A stretch of 64,000 bases of DNA from Micromonospora sp. WMMD812 (GCF_027497215.1 NZ_CP114904.1:5982501-6046500), one strand, 5' to 3'. Shown: positions 45,870 through 55,077, counted from the first letter of the stretch. Numbers and translations: made by a program. Notes: generated by a model from the letters alone, not told the origin.

Positions 45870-47633
45870 CTACGCGGAAGTGATCGGGTCCTCGGTCCTG
45901 CCCTGTGCCCAACGGGCAAGGTCTGCTCTCGCGTACAGGTCCGCGTTCCCAGTCTTGCCCCTGGCTTCGGGCACCTGGCCGACTCGCCGCTGTAGCCGCT
46001 TCTTCGCGGCGTCGAGCTTCCACGGCACCACGCCAGTCTCGACCGCCTCGCGCAGGGTCATGAAGTCCCCGGCAGGGCTTGATAGGCCGTTGACATGGGA
46101 TGTCTCCGGGGACCGGGGACATGCCAGCGTGCGAGCCTCGGCAGCGGTCAGGTAGGCAACCTGCGTTTCAGTCGCCTGCCCACCGATGACCACCTGCCAC
46201 CGGCCGAGCGTGCGCGAGGCGCGAGGCATGGCCGCCTCGGGAACCAACATCTTCCAGTTGTTCGCCGTGTACCGGGCGAGGCAGCGGATGCCGAAGTTCT
46301 CCCGCGCCTCGGGCCCTCCGATCGCGCGAGCGGTGAGCATCTGCGCGATGGCCAGTACGTTGACCTTGGCGCTGCGGCCCATGAAGAGCAGGTCTGCCAG
46401 AGCCGAGACAGCCGGCGACCGCTTCGGGTCGCCCTTGCCGCGCGCTTCGACCCAGAAGTTGACGAGCTGCCCGATGGTGGCGTTCAGCTCCTCGGCGATG
46501 ACCAGGACGCGGGGACCGGGGTCCCAGTCTTCGGCCTCGTGCATGGCCAGGGTGTTGCGCTCGTCGGCGAGCGTGGCCAGGCGCACGAGCGCGTCATGCA
46601 CCTGCGCCGGCTTGGTGCAGTAGTCGACCCCGGCCAGGCCGAGGGCCCAGCGGTGCGAGCCCTTGCGGTCGAGGATGACCACCCGGCCGCCTCGGGCGAG
46701 AACCTGCACGGCGACCAGCTCGGCGAGTACGCTCTTGCCGGCACCCGTGCCGGCGCTGACCGCGATGTGCGGGGAGTCGTCGCGCAGGGACAGGGTCACC
46801 GGCCGGTCGCCGGCGCCCTGCCCGATGTAGAACTCCCACTCGGCCAGACGGGGCAGGTGCTCGGCGACTTGGTCGACGCCAACCCGAGCCGGCGGGCGCT
46901 TACGCACGGTCCACGTCGCCGTTACCCGCGGACCGACCTGGTGCCAGGACTCGACCAGGTCAGAGACCGGGATCTTGCTGCCGATGATGGAGGAGACGAG
47001 GTGCCGTTGCTCCTTGGTCAGGTACGGGGTGTCGGCGACCAGCTCGATGCGCGGACCCTGCTCGCCGTCGACCGGCCGGCGGAACGCGGCCAGCCGGGAC
47101 GTGACCGGCTCTGCCTTGCGCTGCACCGCCCATGCCGCCCGCTGAGCACGCTCAGGAAGCCACCGGATGATCGGCTCTACGTGCTCGCCGTACCAGGCTC
47201 GTACTGCCTTCTCGGCAGGGCTCAGCGGCTTGGCCAGCCGGGGCGTGAGGTTGCCCAACGAGGGATCAACATGCAGGCGCACGCCGGTCTGTAGACCCAT
47301 CGCCGGAGCGAGAGCAGCCAGGGTCGGGGCGATGTACTCCCGGTGGAACCGGCGCCGCACCAGCCGTTGCCGGCCGCGCCAGACGGCAGCCACGGCGGCG
47401 CTGCTGGCCGCAGTGAGCGAGGGATTGGGGAAGGCCACGGCCAGGCCGGCGGCAGCCGGCACACCGAGGCGGAATGCCTGACGCTGCCAGCCGGCCAGCC
47501 GGCCCGGACCCCGGTGGCGGTAGGGGTAGCCCTGCCGGCCGTCGAGAGGACGGCCGGACAGGTACCGGTAGACCACCCGGGGCACCGTGTGCTTGCGCCG
47601 CAGTCGGCGGATAGCCCGCTCAAGCTCGGTCAC
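45870..47633 (-). CDS. FtsK/SpoIIIE-domain conjugal translocase (TraSA-like)
   Basis: 587 residues. Two hydrophobic stretches near residues 55-90 suggest membrane attachment. The Walker A motif GTGAGKS is at 295-301 (AVSAGTGAGKSVLAELVAVQ), Walker B-like VLVIAEELN near 375, and sensor block NVLAIAQMLTARAIG near 435. The C-terminus TGNADLYARADLARWAQGRT resembles a small DNA-contact helix. In actinomycete integrative elements one such hexameric pump moves double-stranded DNA between mycelia. It ends the right-hand operon of the element. Confidence 0.9.
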   Translation of the reverse strand: MTELERAIRRLRRKHTVPRVVYRYLSGRPLDGRQGYPYRHRGPGRLAGWQRQAFRLGVPAAAGLAVAFPNPSLTAASSAAVAAVWRGRQRLVRRRFHREYIAPTLAALAPAMGLQTGVRLHVDPSLGNLTPRLAKPLSPAEKAVRAWYGEHVEPIIRWLPERAQRAAWAVQRKAEPVTSRLAAFRRPVDGEQGPRIELVADTPYLTKEQRHLVSSIIGSKIPVSDLVESWHQVGPRVTATWTVRKRPPARVGVDQVAEHLPRLAEWEFYIGQGAGDRPVTLSLRDDSPHIAVSAGTGAGKSVLAELVAVQVLARGGRVVILDRKGSHRWALGLAGVDYCTKPAQVHDALVRLATLADERNTLAMHEAEDWDPGPRVLVIAEELNATIGQLVNFWVEARGKGDPKRSPAVSALADLLFMGRSAKVNVLAIAQMLTARAIGGPEARENFGIRCLARYTANNWKMLVPEAAMPRASRTLGRWQVVIGGQATETQVAYLTAAEARTLACPRSPETSHVNGLSSPAGDFMTLREAVETGVVPWKLDAAKKRLQRRVGQVPEARGKTGNADLYARADLARWAQGRTEDPITSA

Positions 47634-47636
47634 CGG

Positions 47637-48446
47637 TCAGCCCTCCTCATGGGACAGGTGGGCAAGGGCAGCGGCCATACCGAGCACGGCGACCGGCAGG
47701 CAGGCAACCAGGGTGGTGATCCACCACGGAGCCGACGTGATGCCGGCGGCGACCAGGAGGTGATAGGCCACCTGACCGAGGGCGCCAACCATGAGAGACC
47801 CGATGGCGGACCACTTGGCGAACCGGCGAGCCCGGGGCGGAACCAGGCCCGACAGCCAGGCTCGCAGGGCGTAGGCGGCGTAGACCTCAACGCCGATCGG
47901 CAGCGTGATGGCGGTGTTGAGGCTGAACCCGTCAGCGATTCCGGGCAGGGGGTGGACTACCCCGAACCCGGTGAGTCCGCCGAGCCCGACCCACCCGGAC
48001 CAGATAGCGACGAACGCGGGCAGCGCGATCAGCACCACCGGCCACGCGGCGAGCCGGCGAACCTTGCTCTTGCCTGGGGTGGCCTCGGTGCTGACCTGCG
48101 GGTGTCCGTCGTGCTCGACCAGCGGCGACGGCTCGGTGACCTTCTCGGCCGGAAGGATTAGCGGAACCGGGGTGGTGTCGACCGGCAGGGCCGGCGGGAC
48201 CGGGGCAGGCTCGGCGTACTGCCACGGGTCCGAGGCAGGCTCGGCCCCGGTCTCGTCGGGCGGGGTGATGGGCTCGGCGACCAGGGCCAGGCGCACGGCC
48301 TGAGCCTTGGGCGCACCCACCCTGAACTCGCGCATGATCTGGTTGCGCGAGGGGATCTCGCCGAGTCTGTCGGCCAGGTCCCGAACGGCAGGGAGTAGGT
48401 CGGCGACGGCACGCGGGTAGGCGCTGGTGACGGTAGCGGTGCTCAT
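47637..48446 (-). CDS. DUF2637-type spread-like membrane protein
   Basis: 269 residues. The N-terminal 60 carry a helix-turn-helix-like region (GEIPSRNQIMREFRVGAPKA). A Pro-rich linker follows, then four membrane segments (LAAWPVVLIALPAFVAIWSG, ITLPIGVEVYAAYALRAWLS, AIGSLMVGALGQVAYHLLVA, WWITTLVACLPVAVLGMAAA), the DUF2637 arrangement found beside TraSA genes, where it may act as a spread (Spd) protein. ATG 48446 follows GGGAGGG; it overlaps the stop of the next upstream gene and ends 3 bases before the translocase start. Confidence 0.85.
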   Translation of the reverse strand: MSTATVTSAYPRAVADLLPAVRDLADRLGEIPSRNQIMREFRVGAPKAQAVRLALVAEPITPPDETGAEPASDPWQYAEPAPVPPALPVDTTPVPLILPAEKVTEPSPLVEHDGHPQVSTEATPGKSKVRRLAAWPVVLIALPAFVAIWSGWVGLGGLTGFGVVHPLPGIADGFSLNTAITLPIGVEVYAAYALRAWLSGLVPPRARRFAKWSAIGSLMVGALGQVAYHLLVAAGITSAPWWITTLVACLPVAVLGMAAALAHLSHEEG

Positions 48447-48778
48447 CGGGCGATCCCTCCCACCCACTGCGCGATCTCGTCGGTGCTGGCCTGCGGCAGC
48501 GCAGCCCGGATCAGCCGGGCGGCAGCCTCGCGGGTGAGAGCGGGGTCGAGGACGATGACACGACGGCGGGGGAGCACGACGCACGGGGCACCCGTGCGCG
48601 CCTGGATGATCTGCACTGCTTCTCCTGCGGCGAGGGTGGAGGGAACGTCAGGGAGAGGAGCGACCGGCCGCTCGGCGTGCCGCTCGACCAGCCGGCGAGC
48701 GATGGCGAACGGGGCGAGCATCGAGACCGGTCCGCCGATGAGGATCAGGCCGAGCGCGTAGGCGGCGGTGCCGTTCAT
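48443..48778 (-). CDS. Small membrane protein of the element
   Basis: 111 residues with one N-terminal membrane segment (YALGLILIGGPVSMLAPFAI) and a C-terminal cytoplasmic domain (VIVLDPALTREAAARLIRAA). It overlaps both neighbours by four bases, so the HTH, this protein, the DUF2637 protein and the translocase are translated as one coupled set. Typical transfer-operon companion; function unknown. Confidence 0.8.
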   Translation of the reverse strand: MNGTAAYALGLILIGGPVSMLAPFAIARRLVERHAERPVAPLPDVPSTLAAGEAVQIIQARTGAPCVVLPRRRVIVLDPALTREAAARLIRAALPQASTDEIAQWVGGIAR

Positions 48779-49359
48779 CGGGCACCCGCCAGCGCCTCAG
48801 AGCGGCAGGGGATGCATCGGCCGGCGGGCTGGCCGACGTGCCCCGGCTTGGTGCAGCGGTCGCCACCGGCGGTCATCGGAAGGGCAGCGCCCTTGCGCTC
48901 CGGGTACGGGTAGCCGTTGGCGCTGGGGTTGTTGCCCTTGTTCTTGGGAAGGAACCGACGCCAGTCGCGGGCGCTTGCGCCCGTCTTCAACTTCCCTTGG
49001 TCTTCAGCACTTCGGGTGTCACCCTGGCTGTCACCCCCGGCGGGCTGATTCGTCACCTCCGCCGGCTGGTTCGTCACCCCCAGGCCGTTGTTCGTCACCC
49101 CCTGGCCGGTCACCAGCCGGTAGACGCGAGTGGCGATACCGGCGACCTTGGCGACGACCAGGCGGCCGAGCTGCACCAGCTTGGCGAGCGCCCGCTGCAC
49201 GGTCCGCTCAGAGCAGCCGGCGTACTCAGCGAGGGTGGCGACGGAGGGCCAGGCGTTGCCCTCGTGGTTGGTGTGAGCGGCGATGGCGATGGCCACGGCG
49301 CGCTCGTTCTTGCCGAGATCCTTGGTCGCAAGCAGGGCTTGCTTCACAGCTACACTCAT
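48775..49359 (-). CDS. Helix-turn-helix (HTH_36) protein of the element
   Basis: 194 residues. ERAVAIAIAAHTNHEGNAWP and SVATLAEYAGCSERTVQRAL are a winged HTH like those of plasmid initiators and HTH_36 regulators. The middle has repeats VTNNGLGVTNQPAEVTNQPA. The C-terminus has CTKPGHVGQPAGRCIPC, possibly a zinc knuckle. ATG 49359 follows GGAGG. It heads the transfer operon and is the best candidate for its regulator or for replication initiation. Confidence 0.85.
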   Translation of the reverse strand: MSVAVKQALLATKDLGKNERAVAIAIAAHTNHEGNAWPSVATLAEYAGCSERTVQRALAKLVQLGRLVVAKVAGIATRVYRLVTGQGVTNNGLGVTNQPAEVTNQPAGGDSQGDTRSAEDQGKLKTGASARDWRRFLPKNKGNNPSANGYPYPERKGAALPMTAGGDRCTKPGHVGQPAGRCIPCRSEALAGAR

Positions 49360-49465
49360 CGCGGGCGGACCTCCGTTGTCCGTCAAGGCCCCGGGTAACA
49401 GGTGTTCCAGCACCTGCCGGGGCCGTTCCTCTCTCGTCGACTCACCTCCCTAACTCACGTTCACT

Positions 49466-51052
49466 GGTTCCAATGTGGCGATCGTGGTGGGCGCGGTGCT
49501 GCTGGTGGCCCGCTGGGCTCGGGCCGGGCCGTGGCTCGCGGCCGGGCTCTGCGGAGTCGCCCTGGTGGGCTTCGTCGTCCTGGTCCGTCCCTCGCCGAGC
49601 GTGGTGCGCGCCGCCACCATGGGCGCGATCGGGCTCGCCGCGCTGGCCGCAGGTCGTCCGCGCGCCGCGCTGCCCGCGTTGGCCGCCGCGGTCACCGTGC
49701 TGGTGCTGGTCGACCCGGAGTTGGCCGGCGACCCGGGTTTCGCGCTCTCCGTGCTGGCCACCGGCGGGCTGCTGCTGCTCGCTCCGCGATGGCGCGACGC
49801 GCTGCGCCGGCGGCGCGTGCCGGCCGGGCTGGCCGAGGCGCTGGCCGTGCCGGCGGCCGCCCAGCTCGCGTGCGGCCCCGTCGTCGCCGGGCTCTCCGGC
49901 ACGGTCAGTCTGGTCGCGGTGCCCGCGAATCTGCTGGCGGTGCCGGCCATCGCCCCGGCCACGGTGCTCGGCGTGCTGGCCGCGGCGGTGTCGCCGCTCT
50001 GGCCGGCCGGCGCGGAGTTCGCCGCGTGGCTGGCGAGTTGGCCGGCGTGGTGGCTGGTGCTGGTGGCCCGCCACGGTGCCGCGTTGCCCGCGGGCACCCT
50101 GCCCTGGCCGGGCGGGGTGCCGGGAGCCCTGCTGTTGGCAGCGTTGACCGTGGCGCTGCTGGTGGCCACCCGGCGGCCCGTGGTGCGTCGGCTGGTGGCG
50201 GTCGTGACCGTCGCGGTGGTGCTCGGCACCCTGCCGGTCCGGCTGGTCGCCCGAGGCTGGCCGCCGGCCGGCTGGGTGGTGGTGGCGTGCGCGGTCGGCC
50301 AGGGCGACACGATCGTGCTTCCGGTCGGGCCCGGCCGGGCGGTGGTGGTCGACGCCGGGCCGGAACCGGCGGCGGTGGACAACTGCCTGCGCCGGCTCGG
50401 GATCCGTGAGGTGCCGTTGCTGGTGGTCAGTCACTTCCACGTCGACCACGTGGGCGGGGTCGCCGGAGTGTTCCGGGGGCGGCGGGTGGGCGGCGTGCTG
50501 ATTCCGGCGTGGACGGAACCGGAGACCGGGCAGGACCTGGTGCGGGAGGCGGCGGCCGGTGGGCGGGCGCGGCTGCTGACCGCCCCGGCCGGCTGGGCCT
50601 ACCAGGCGGGGACGGCGACGCTGGTCGTCCTCGGCCCGCCGTACGCGATGCGCGGCACCCGGTCGGACCCGAACAACAACTCGCTGGTGCTGCGTGCCAC
50701 CGTCGCGGGGGTGCGGATCCTGCTCCCCGGCGATGCCGAGACCGAGGAGCAGCGGGCCCTCCTGGATCGGATGCCGCCGGACGCGCTGCGGGCCGAGGTG
50801 TTGAAGGTGGCCCACCACGGCTCGGCCTATCAGGATCCGGCGTTCCTGGACGCGGTCCGCCCGGCGGTCGCGCTCGTGCCGGTGGGCGCCGGCAACACCT
50901 ACGGGCACCCACATCCGGCGTTGCTCGCCCGGCTGGCGAGGGGCGGCGTCCGGGTGCTGCGCACGGACACCGACGGCGACGTGGCAGCGGTGTACGGGAA
51001 CGCCGGTCTGGCGGTGGTGGCCCGGGGCGTCGCGCCCGGCCGGCAGCCGTGA
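49466..51052 (+). pseudogene. comEC: comEC, 3' fragment (disrupted)
   Basis: The reading frame resumes as GSNVAIVVGAVLLVARW. It carries the Competence domain (8-10 membrane segments) and the C-terminal metallo-beta-lactamase-like domain (VGQGDTIVLPVGPGRAVVVD, VVSHFHVDHVGGVAGVF with HxHxDH, and LKVAHHGSAYQDPAFLDAV). A GTG at 49475 has no ribosome-binding site. Together with 40882-41529 it represents one gene split by the element, with about 60 residues lost at the junction. Followed by holA as normal. Confidence 0.9.
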
Positions 51053-51215
51053 ACCGGTCCCGAGGCGGCCGAGCGCGGCACGCGGTCCATGGCGAGTGCA
51101 CGACTTGAGCGGCTGCATGGTGGATTGACATAAATGTCGGGATTTGCACTGAGTGCGGGCTCCGCCGTCTGAGCCCCGGATGAGCAGGCACGATCCCGCG
51201 GCAGGGCGTGCGAAT

Positions 51216-52199
51216 ATGGGCGACGTGACCCCCGCCAGCCTCGCCCCCATTCTGCTCGTTCTCGGCGACGAGGAGCTGCTCGCCACGCGAGCGGTGACGG
51301 AAGCCGTGGCGAAGGCACGCAGCGTCGACCCCGACGTGGACGTCCGCGAATACCAGGCCGGCGCGCTCACCGTGGGCGAGATCGCCGAGATGCTCAGCCC
51401 GTCCCTGTTCGGCGGCCGGCGGGTGCTCGTGCTGCGCTCCGGCCAGGACGCCCGCAAGGACCTGGTGGCCGCGCTGCTGGCGTACGCGAAGAACCCCGAC
51501 CCGGAGGTGCAGCTGATCGTGCTGCACCTCGGCGCGGCCAAGGGCAAGGCGTTCGCCGACGGGCTCAAGGCGGCCGGAGCGACGGTGGTGCCGGCGGCGA
51601 AGCTCAAGGGGCACCGCGATCGGGTCGCGTTCGTCCGGGACGAGATCCGTCGGGCCGGCGGCAAGTGCACCGAGGACGCCGCCGAGGCGCTGATCGCCGC
51701 GGTCGGCAACGACCTGCGCGAGTTGGCCGCCGCCTGCTCACAGCTGATCGCCGACACCGATGGGCGGATCGGTGCCGACACGGTGTCGCGCTACTACCGC
51801 GGGCGGGTGGAGGTGAGCGGCTTCACCGTGGCCGACGCGACCATGGTCGGCGACGTCCCGGCCGCGCTGGAGGCGCTGCGCTGGGCGCTGCACGTCGGGG
51901 TCGACCCGGTGCCGATCGCCGATGCCCTCGCCGACGGCGTCCGCACCGTGGCCCGGGTGGCGTCCGCCGGTCGGGGCAGCCCGTACCAGCTGGCGAGCAG
52001 CCTCGGCATGCCGGCGTGGAAGATCGAGCGGGCGCAGCGGCAGGGCCGGGGCTGGACGCCCGAGGGGCTGGTGACCGCCATGCGGGCCGCCGCCGAGTGC
52101 AACGCGGCGGTCAAGGGCGGCTCGGACGACCGGGCGTACGCGCTGGAACGCGCCGTCTTCTCGATGGCGGCGGCCCGCGCGGGCGGCGGCGCCCGGTGA
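51216..52199 (+). CDS. holA: DNA polymerase III subunit delta
   Basis: 327 residues. LVLGDEELLATRAVTEAV is the start of the AAA+-like domain I; VREYQAGALTVGEIAEMLSP and LVAALLAYAKNPDPEVQLIV follow, and the collar-type C-terminal domain with YAHERAVFSM-like ALERAVFSMAAA ends the protein. It opens the sliding clamp in the clamp loader. ATG 51216 has no clear ribosome-binding site, so a short or absent leader is possible. Expected neighbour of comEC. Confidence 0.93.
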   Translation: MGDVTPASLAPILLVLGDEELLATRAVTEAVAKARSVDPDVDVREYQAGALTVGEIAEMLSPSLFGGRRVLVLRSGQDARKDLVAALLAYAKNPDPEVQLIVLHLGAAKGKAFADGLKAAGATVVPAAKLKGHRDRVAFVRDEIRRAGGKCTEDAAEALIAAVGNDLRELAAACSQLIADTDGRIGADTVSRYYRGRVEVSGFTVADATMVGDVPAALEALRWALHVGVDPVPIADALADGVRTVARVASAGRGSPYQLASSLGMPAWKIERAQRQGRGWTPEGLVTAMRAAAECNAAVKGGSDDRAYALERAVFSMAAARAGGGAR

Positions 52200-52645
52200 G
52201 CGGACCGACCCGTACGGCGTGGGCCACGCTGGCTGCGGACGAGGAGCAGTACCGCCCGCTCTACGCCCGGGCCCTCGGGCTGCGGTTCGTCAACCCGGGC
52301 GGCGTGCTCTGCTTCCTCTTCTTCGAGGGCGTGGTCGCGCTGGCCGTACTGCTGGCCCTCGCCGAACTGGTCAGCTGGTGGGCGGTCCTGATCCTGCCGG
52401 CCGCCGTGGCGGTCATGGTCAAGCTCAACGACATGGTGGCCGCGGTCGTCGTCCGCTCCGCGGCGCTCGTGCCGGAGCAGGAGCGGGACCGCTTCCGTCG
52501 GCAGATGGAGCCGGTGGTCGGCCGGGCCCGGGTGGAGTGGATCACGCACAGCGTGCCCGGGATCGTCGTCTCGGCCGAGCCCGCGGCCCCGACCGAGCGC
52601 CCCGAGGACCCCGCCGCCCGTCGCAACCCCGCCGCGTCCTCCTGA
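52196..52645 (+). CDS. Small two-span membrane protein
   Basis: 149 residues. It starts with GTG overlapping the holA stop (VSGPTRTAWATLAADEEQYR). Two hydrophobic segments, VLCFLFFEGVVALAVLLALA and LVSWWAVLILPAAVAVMVKL, are followed by a long charged helix (VPEQERDRFRRQMEPVVG) and a Pro/Ala/Glu-rich tail. Conserved context next to holA suggests a housekeeping role; family not recognised. Confidence 0.8.
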   Translation: MSGPTRTAWATLAADEEQYRPLYARALGLRFVNPGGVLCFLFFEGVVALAVLLALAELVSWWAVLILPAAVAVMVKLNDMVAAVVVRSAALVPEQERDRFRRQMEPVVGRARVEWITHSVPGIVVSAEPAAPTERPEDPAARRNPAASS

Positions 52646-52730
52646 TCGGCCCGCCGTGGCTCGTGCGCGAGCCCGGCGGGGCCGGCGGCTCAGGACGCGT
52701 CCAGGAGCGACGACGAGATACGCCACTCGG

Positions 52731-52854
52731 CGTCCTTTGGAGCTGATGACCTGAACGACTCGCCGGGCCGTGCCGCGGCCGGCTCGGCCTGTGGGAGCTG
52801 TCCTCCGTGGGTGGTCCTCGGCTGAGTCGCTCACGACATCAGCTCCAAAGGACG
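52731..52854. repeat. Long imperfect palindrome (MITE- or RNA-like)
   Basis: A perfect 18-bp inverted repeat, CGTCCTTTGGAGCTGATG at 52731 and its complement ending at 52854, encloses 88 bases. Inside it CGACTC (52756) pairs with GAGTCG (52824), so about 124 bases can fold as one structure. It lies between convergent genes. It might be a miniature element, a recurring intergenic repeat, or a small RNA. Confidence 0.65.
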
Positions 52855-52927
52855 GGCGGGGGCAGGCGTCCGTCGACCGTCCGGCACAGCCCCGCCCCGC
52901 GCGGCCCGGCCCCGGGAACGCAGACAG

Positions 52928-52960
52928 CCGGAAGCCCCCGGCGGTGCCGGGGGCTTCCGG
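52928..52960 (-). terminator. Terminator of rpsT
   Basis: A perfect 15-bp stem (CCGGAAGCCCCCGGC, loop GGT, complement) 21 bases past the rpsT stop on the minus strand. Confidence 0.8.
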
Positions 52961-52981
52961 TGAAGTCTGACGCCGCCTGGG

Positions 52982-53248
52982 TCAGGCGGAGAGCGAGCCC
53001 ACGCGCTTGGAGATCGCGGACTTGCGGTTCGCGGCCTGGTTGGCGTGGATCACGCCCTTGCTGACCGCCTTGTCGAGCTTGCGGGAGGCGTCCCGCATGA
53101 GGGCGTTGGCCTGCTCGACGTCGCCGGTCTCGGCGGCCTCGTGGAACTTGCGGATGGCGGTCTTCAGCGACGACTTGACCGACTTGTTACGCAGCCGGCG
53201 CTTCTCGTTCTGCCGGTTGCGCTTGATCTGGGACTTGATGTTCGCCAC
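52982..53248 (-). CDS. rpsT: 30S ribosomal protein S20 (bS20)
   Basis: 88 residues, the usual length. [20 protein letters not shown] is the standard basic N-terminus and [20 protein letters not shown] the conserved C-terminus. It binds the 5' domain of 16S rRNA. GTG at 53248 is chosen as the standard start (VANIKSQ); GAGG lies upstream. In most actinobacteria rpsT lies between holA and lepA, as here. Confidence 0.97.
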   Translation of the reverse strand: MANIKSQIKRNRQNEKRRLRNKSVKSSLKTAIRKFHEAAETGDVEQANALMRDASRKLDKAVSKGVIHANQAANRKSAISKRVGSLSA

Positions 53249-53408
53249 GCGACAGCCTCGTCTTGATAGCTCGGGTTGGTCAGCTTGTCCGCGCAACGAG
53301 CATGCGTCACCGTCGCGCGAAAAGCCAGGTTAGCAGGTCCGCCCCGGACGAGCCAAAACGGTCCGGCGAAGCGCCCGATCCAGAATACCCGCCGCCGCGC
53401 GTGATGCG

Positions 53409-54401
53409 TCACGTCCAGCCCTGTCGGGCGGCGAGCCAGGCCAGAGCCTGCTCGCCGCTCCACCGGTGGTGTCGCCGGATCTGCGGGGAGGCGGTCGGCG
53501 GGGTCGCGGCCGCGGTGGTGAGGAAGTATCCGCCCAGCGCGGCGAGGGTCGCGTCCAGCGCGTCCGCGGGGGCGTCGGCGGCCGCGGGATGGTCGGCGAA
53601 GAGCCGGTCGCCGTCCAGCCCGCTGGCGTACCCGGTGATCAGCAGCCCGGCGAGGTCGAACCAGGCGGGGCCGCGGCACAGCCACGCCCAGTCGCAGAAC
53701 CAGGCGCGGCCGTCCGCACCGATCAGCACGTTGTCCAGCCGCAGGTCGCCGTGGATCAGGGCGTCCGGCGGGCCGGCGGCGGCGTACGCCGGAAGCCGGG
53801 ACTCCAGCGCCGCCAGCTCGGGGAGGCGCCCCGCCAGCGCCGGGGGCAGCCCCGGCGCGGGTTCCCGGCCGGCGGCCACCTCGCCCCACCAGAGGATGTC
53901 CTCCCGGGCCAGGTCGGCGAGCCGGGGCGGGTCGAGGGCGAGCAGCCCGGCCGGCGGCTCGGCGAGCGCGGCGGCCACCTCGGCGTACCCGGCGAGGGTG
54001 GCGTCGAGCTCCGCCGGTGGCCAGGGCAGGTCGGGCGTGCGGCCGTCGACGGCGTCCAGGCAGATCGCGTACCAGCCGGCCGCGCTGAGGGTCCAGCGCA
54101 GCCGGGGGACCGCCAGCCCCGCCGGGAGCCGGGCGAGGATCGCGGCCTCCCGGGCGTACCAGTCGACCAGCCTCGGCTGTTCGGCCGGCGCGGCCGCCTT
54201 GACGAAGGCGGACGAGCCGTCGGCGGTCGTCAGGACGGCGGCGAAGCCCCGCGTGAAGCCGGCCCCGGCGACCCGGGCCGCCGTGACGGGCGCACCGAGC
54301 CGCGCCGCGATCGCCGACCGGAGACCGGCCGGCAGCTCGGCCCAGGCGGGCCGCAGGGCGGTCGCCTGGTACGACGGTGGCGTGGCGGGCACGTCGTCCA
54401 T
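53409..54401 (-). CDS. Aminoglycoside phosphotransferase / choline kinase-like protein
   Basis: 330 residues. Kinase-like fold: catalytic loop HGDLRLDNVLIGADG and metal-binding CDWAWLCRGPAWFDLAGL. The N-terminal lobe has GFAAVLTTADGSSAFVKAAA with the nucleotide lysine. Members phosphorylate aminoglycosides, choline, homoserine or sugars. No resistance gene cluster is near, so the substrate cannot be assigned. ATG 54401 gives MDDVPATPPSYQAT; longer frames run into shadow sequence of other reading frames. Confidence 0.88.
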   Translation of the reverse strand: MDDVPATPPSYQATALRPAWAELPAGLRSAIAARLGAPVTAARVAGAGFTRGFAAVLTTADGSSAFVKAAAPAEQPRLVDWYAREAAILARLPAGLAVPRLRWTLSAAGWYAICLDAVDGRTPDLPWPPAELDATLAGYAEVAAALAEPPAGLLALDPPRLADLAREDILWWGEVAAGREPAPGLPPALAGRLPELAALESRLPAYAAAGPPDALIHGDLRLDNVLIGADGRAWFCDWAWLCRGPAWFDLAGLLITGYASGLDGDRLFADHPAAADAPADALDATLAALGGYFLTTAAATPPTASPQIRRHHRWSGEQALAWLAARQGWT

Positions 54402-54540
54402 GCTGTCGCACCCCGGCGACCGGAGCGCGGAGGCGGCGTGGGACCGGGACGGCGTGGCCGAGATCGCCGGCCGGTCACCCGCGCCGCGCCACGCTCTTCC
54501 CGCTGCCCCCGCGGCGGGCCGTCTGCGAGACTGCCAGGCC

Positions 54541-55077
54541 ATGAGGACCGACGACTTCTGGCAGTTGATCGACCAGGCCCGGGCCGGCGGTGGTGGTGAG
54601 GCCGGCCCGGTGGCGGCGCGGGCGGTGGCGCTGCTGGCCGAGCGCGACCCCGCCGACATCGTCGGCTACGCCCACCACCAGCAGCGGGTGCTCGCCGCCT
54701 CCTACCGGGTCGATCTCTGGGGCGCGGCCTACCTGATCAACGGCGGCGCGTCCGACGACGGCTTCGAGTACTTCCGTGGCTGGCTGATGACCCAGGGCCG
54801 GCAGGTCTTCGCCCGGGCGGTCGCCGACCCGGACTCGCTGGCCGAGTTGCCCCGGATCCGGGCCGCCGCGCTCACCGGCGAGGAGTTCGAGTCGGAGGAG
54901 ATGCTCACGGTGCCCTGGGAGGCGTACCGGAAGGCGACCGCGACCGACCTGCCGGCCGACCGCGACCCGGTCCAGGCGCCGGACCTCAACGACTTCTGGG
55001 ACTTCGACGACGAGGCGGAGGCGCGCCGCCGGCTGCCGCGGCTCGCGGCGCTCTTCGTGGAGCCGCCGGAGGAGTGA
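54541..55077 (+). CDS. DUF4240 domain-containing protein
   Basis: 178 residues. TDDFWQLIDQARAGGGGEAG is the standard start of DUF4240 proteins, and WGAAYLINGGASDDGFEYFR the central block. The function is unknown; the family is usually found in actinobacteria and near toxins or regulators. Charged C-terminus with LNDFWDFDDEAEARRRLP. Confidence 0.9.
   Translation: MRTDDFWQLIDQARAGGGGEAGPVAARAVALLAERDPADIVGYAHHQQRVLAASYRVDLWGAAYLINGGASDDGFEYFRGWLMTQGRQVFARAVADPDSLAELPRIRAAALTGEEFESEEMLTVPWEAYRKATATDLPADRDPVQAPDLNDFWDFDDEAEARRRLPRLAALFVEPPEE

Larger units (their letters stand above)
41530..49465. mobile_element. Integrative element remnant inserted in comEC (AICE-like), about 7.9 kb
   Basis: Everything from the comEC stop to the point where comEC coding resumes (GSNVAIVVGAVLL) is foreign: a kinase, a charged small protein, an HNH protein, a small ORF, and the transfer block FtsK-like TraSA, DUF2637-like, small membrane protein and HTH. 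These transfer genes are those of actinomycete integrative and conjugative elements such as pSAM2. No integrase, excisionase, Rep or prim-pol gene, and no clear flanking direct repeat, is visible. The left half has lower G+C (44401-44460 counts 34 of 60). Ends are approximate to a few tens of bases. Confidence 0.8.
52646..52981. other. 336-bp intergenic region with long inverted repeat
   Basis: No gene on either strand. It contains the inverted repeat at 52731-52854, described separately, and the rpsT terminator at 52928-52960. Confidence 0.8.

Noticed and set aside
41530..49465. Integrase or recombinase, and attL/attR direct repeats
   Set aside because: I looked for tyrosine and serine recombinase motifs in the translated frames and for repeats of 10 bases or more at the two junctions, and found none.
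53409..54401. Aminoglycoside resistance gene
   Set aside because: Only the general kinase-like fold is visible; no resistance-specific similarity or biosynthetic context supports it.
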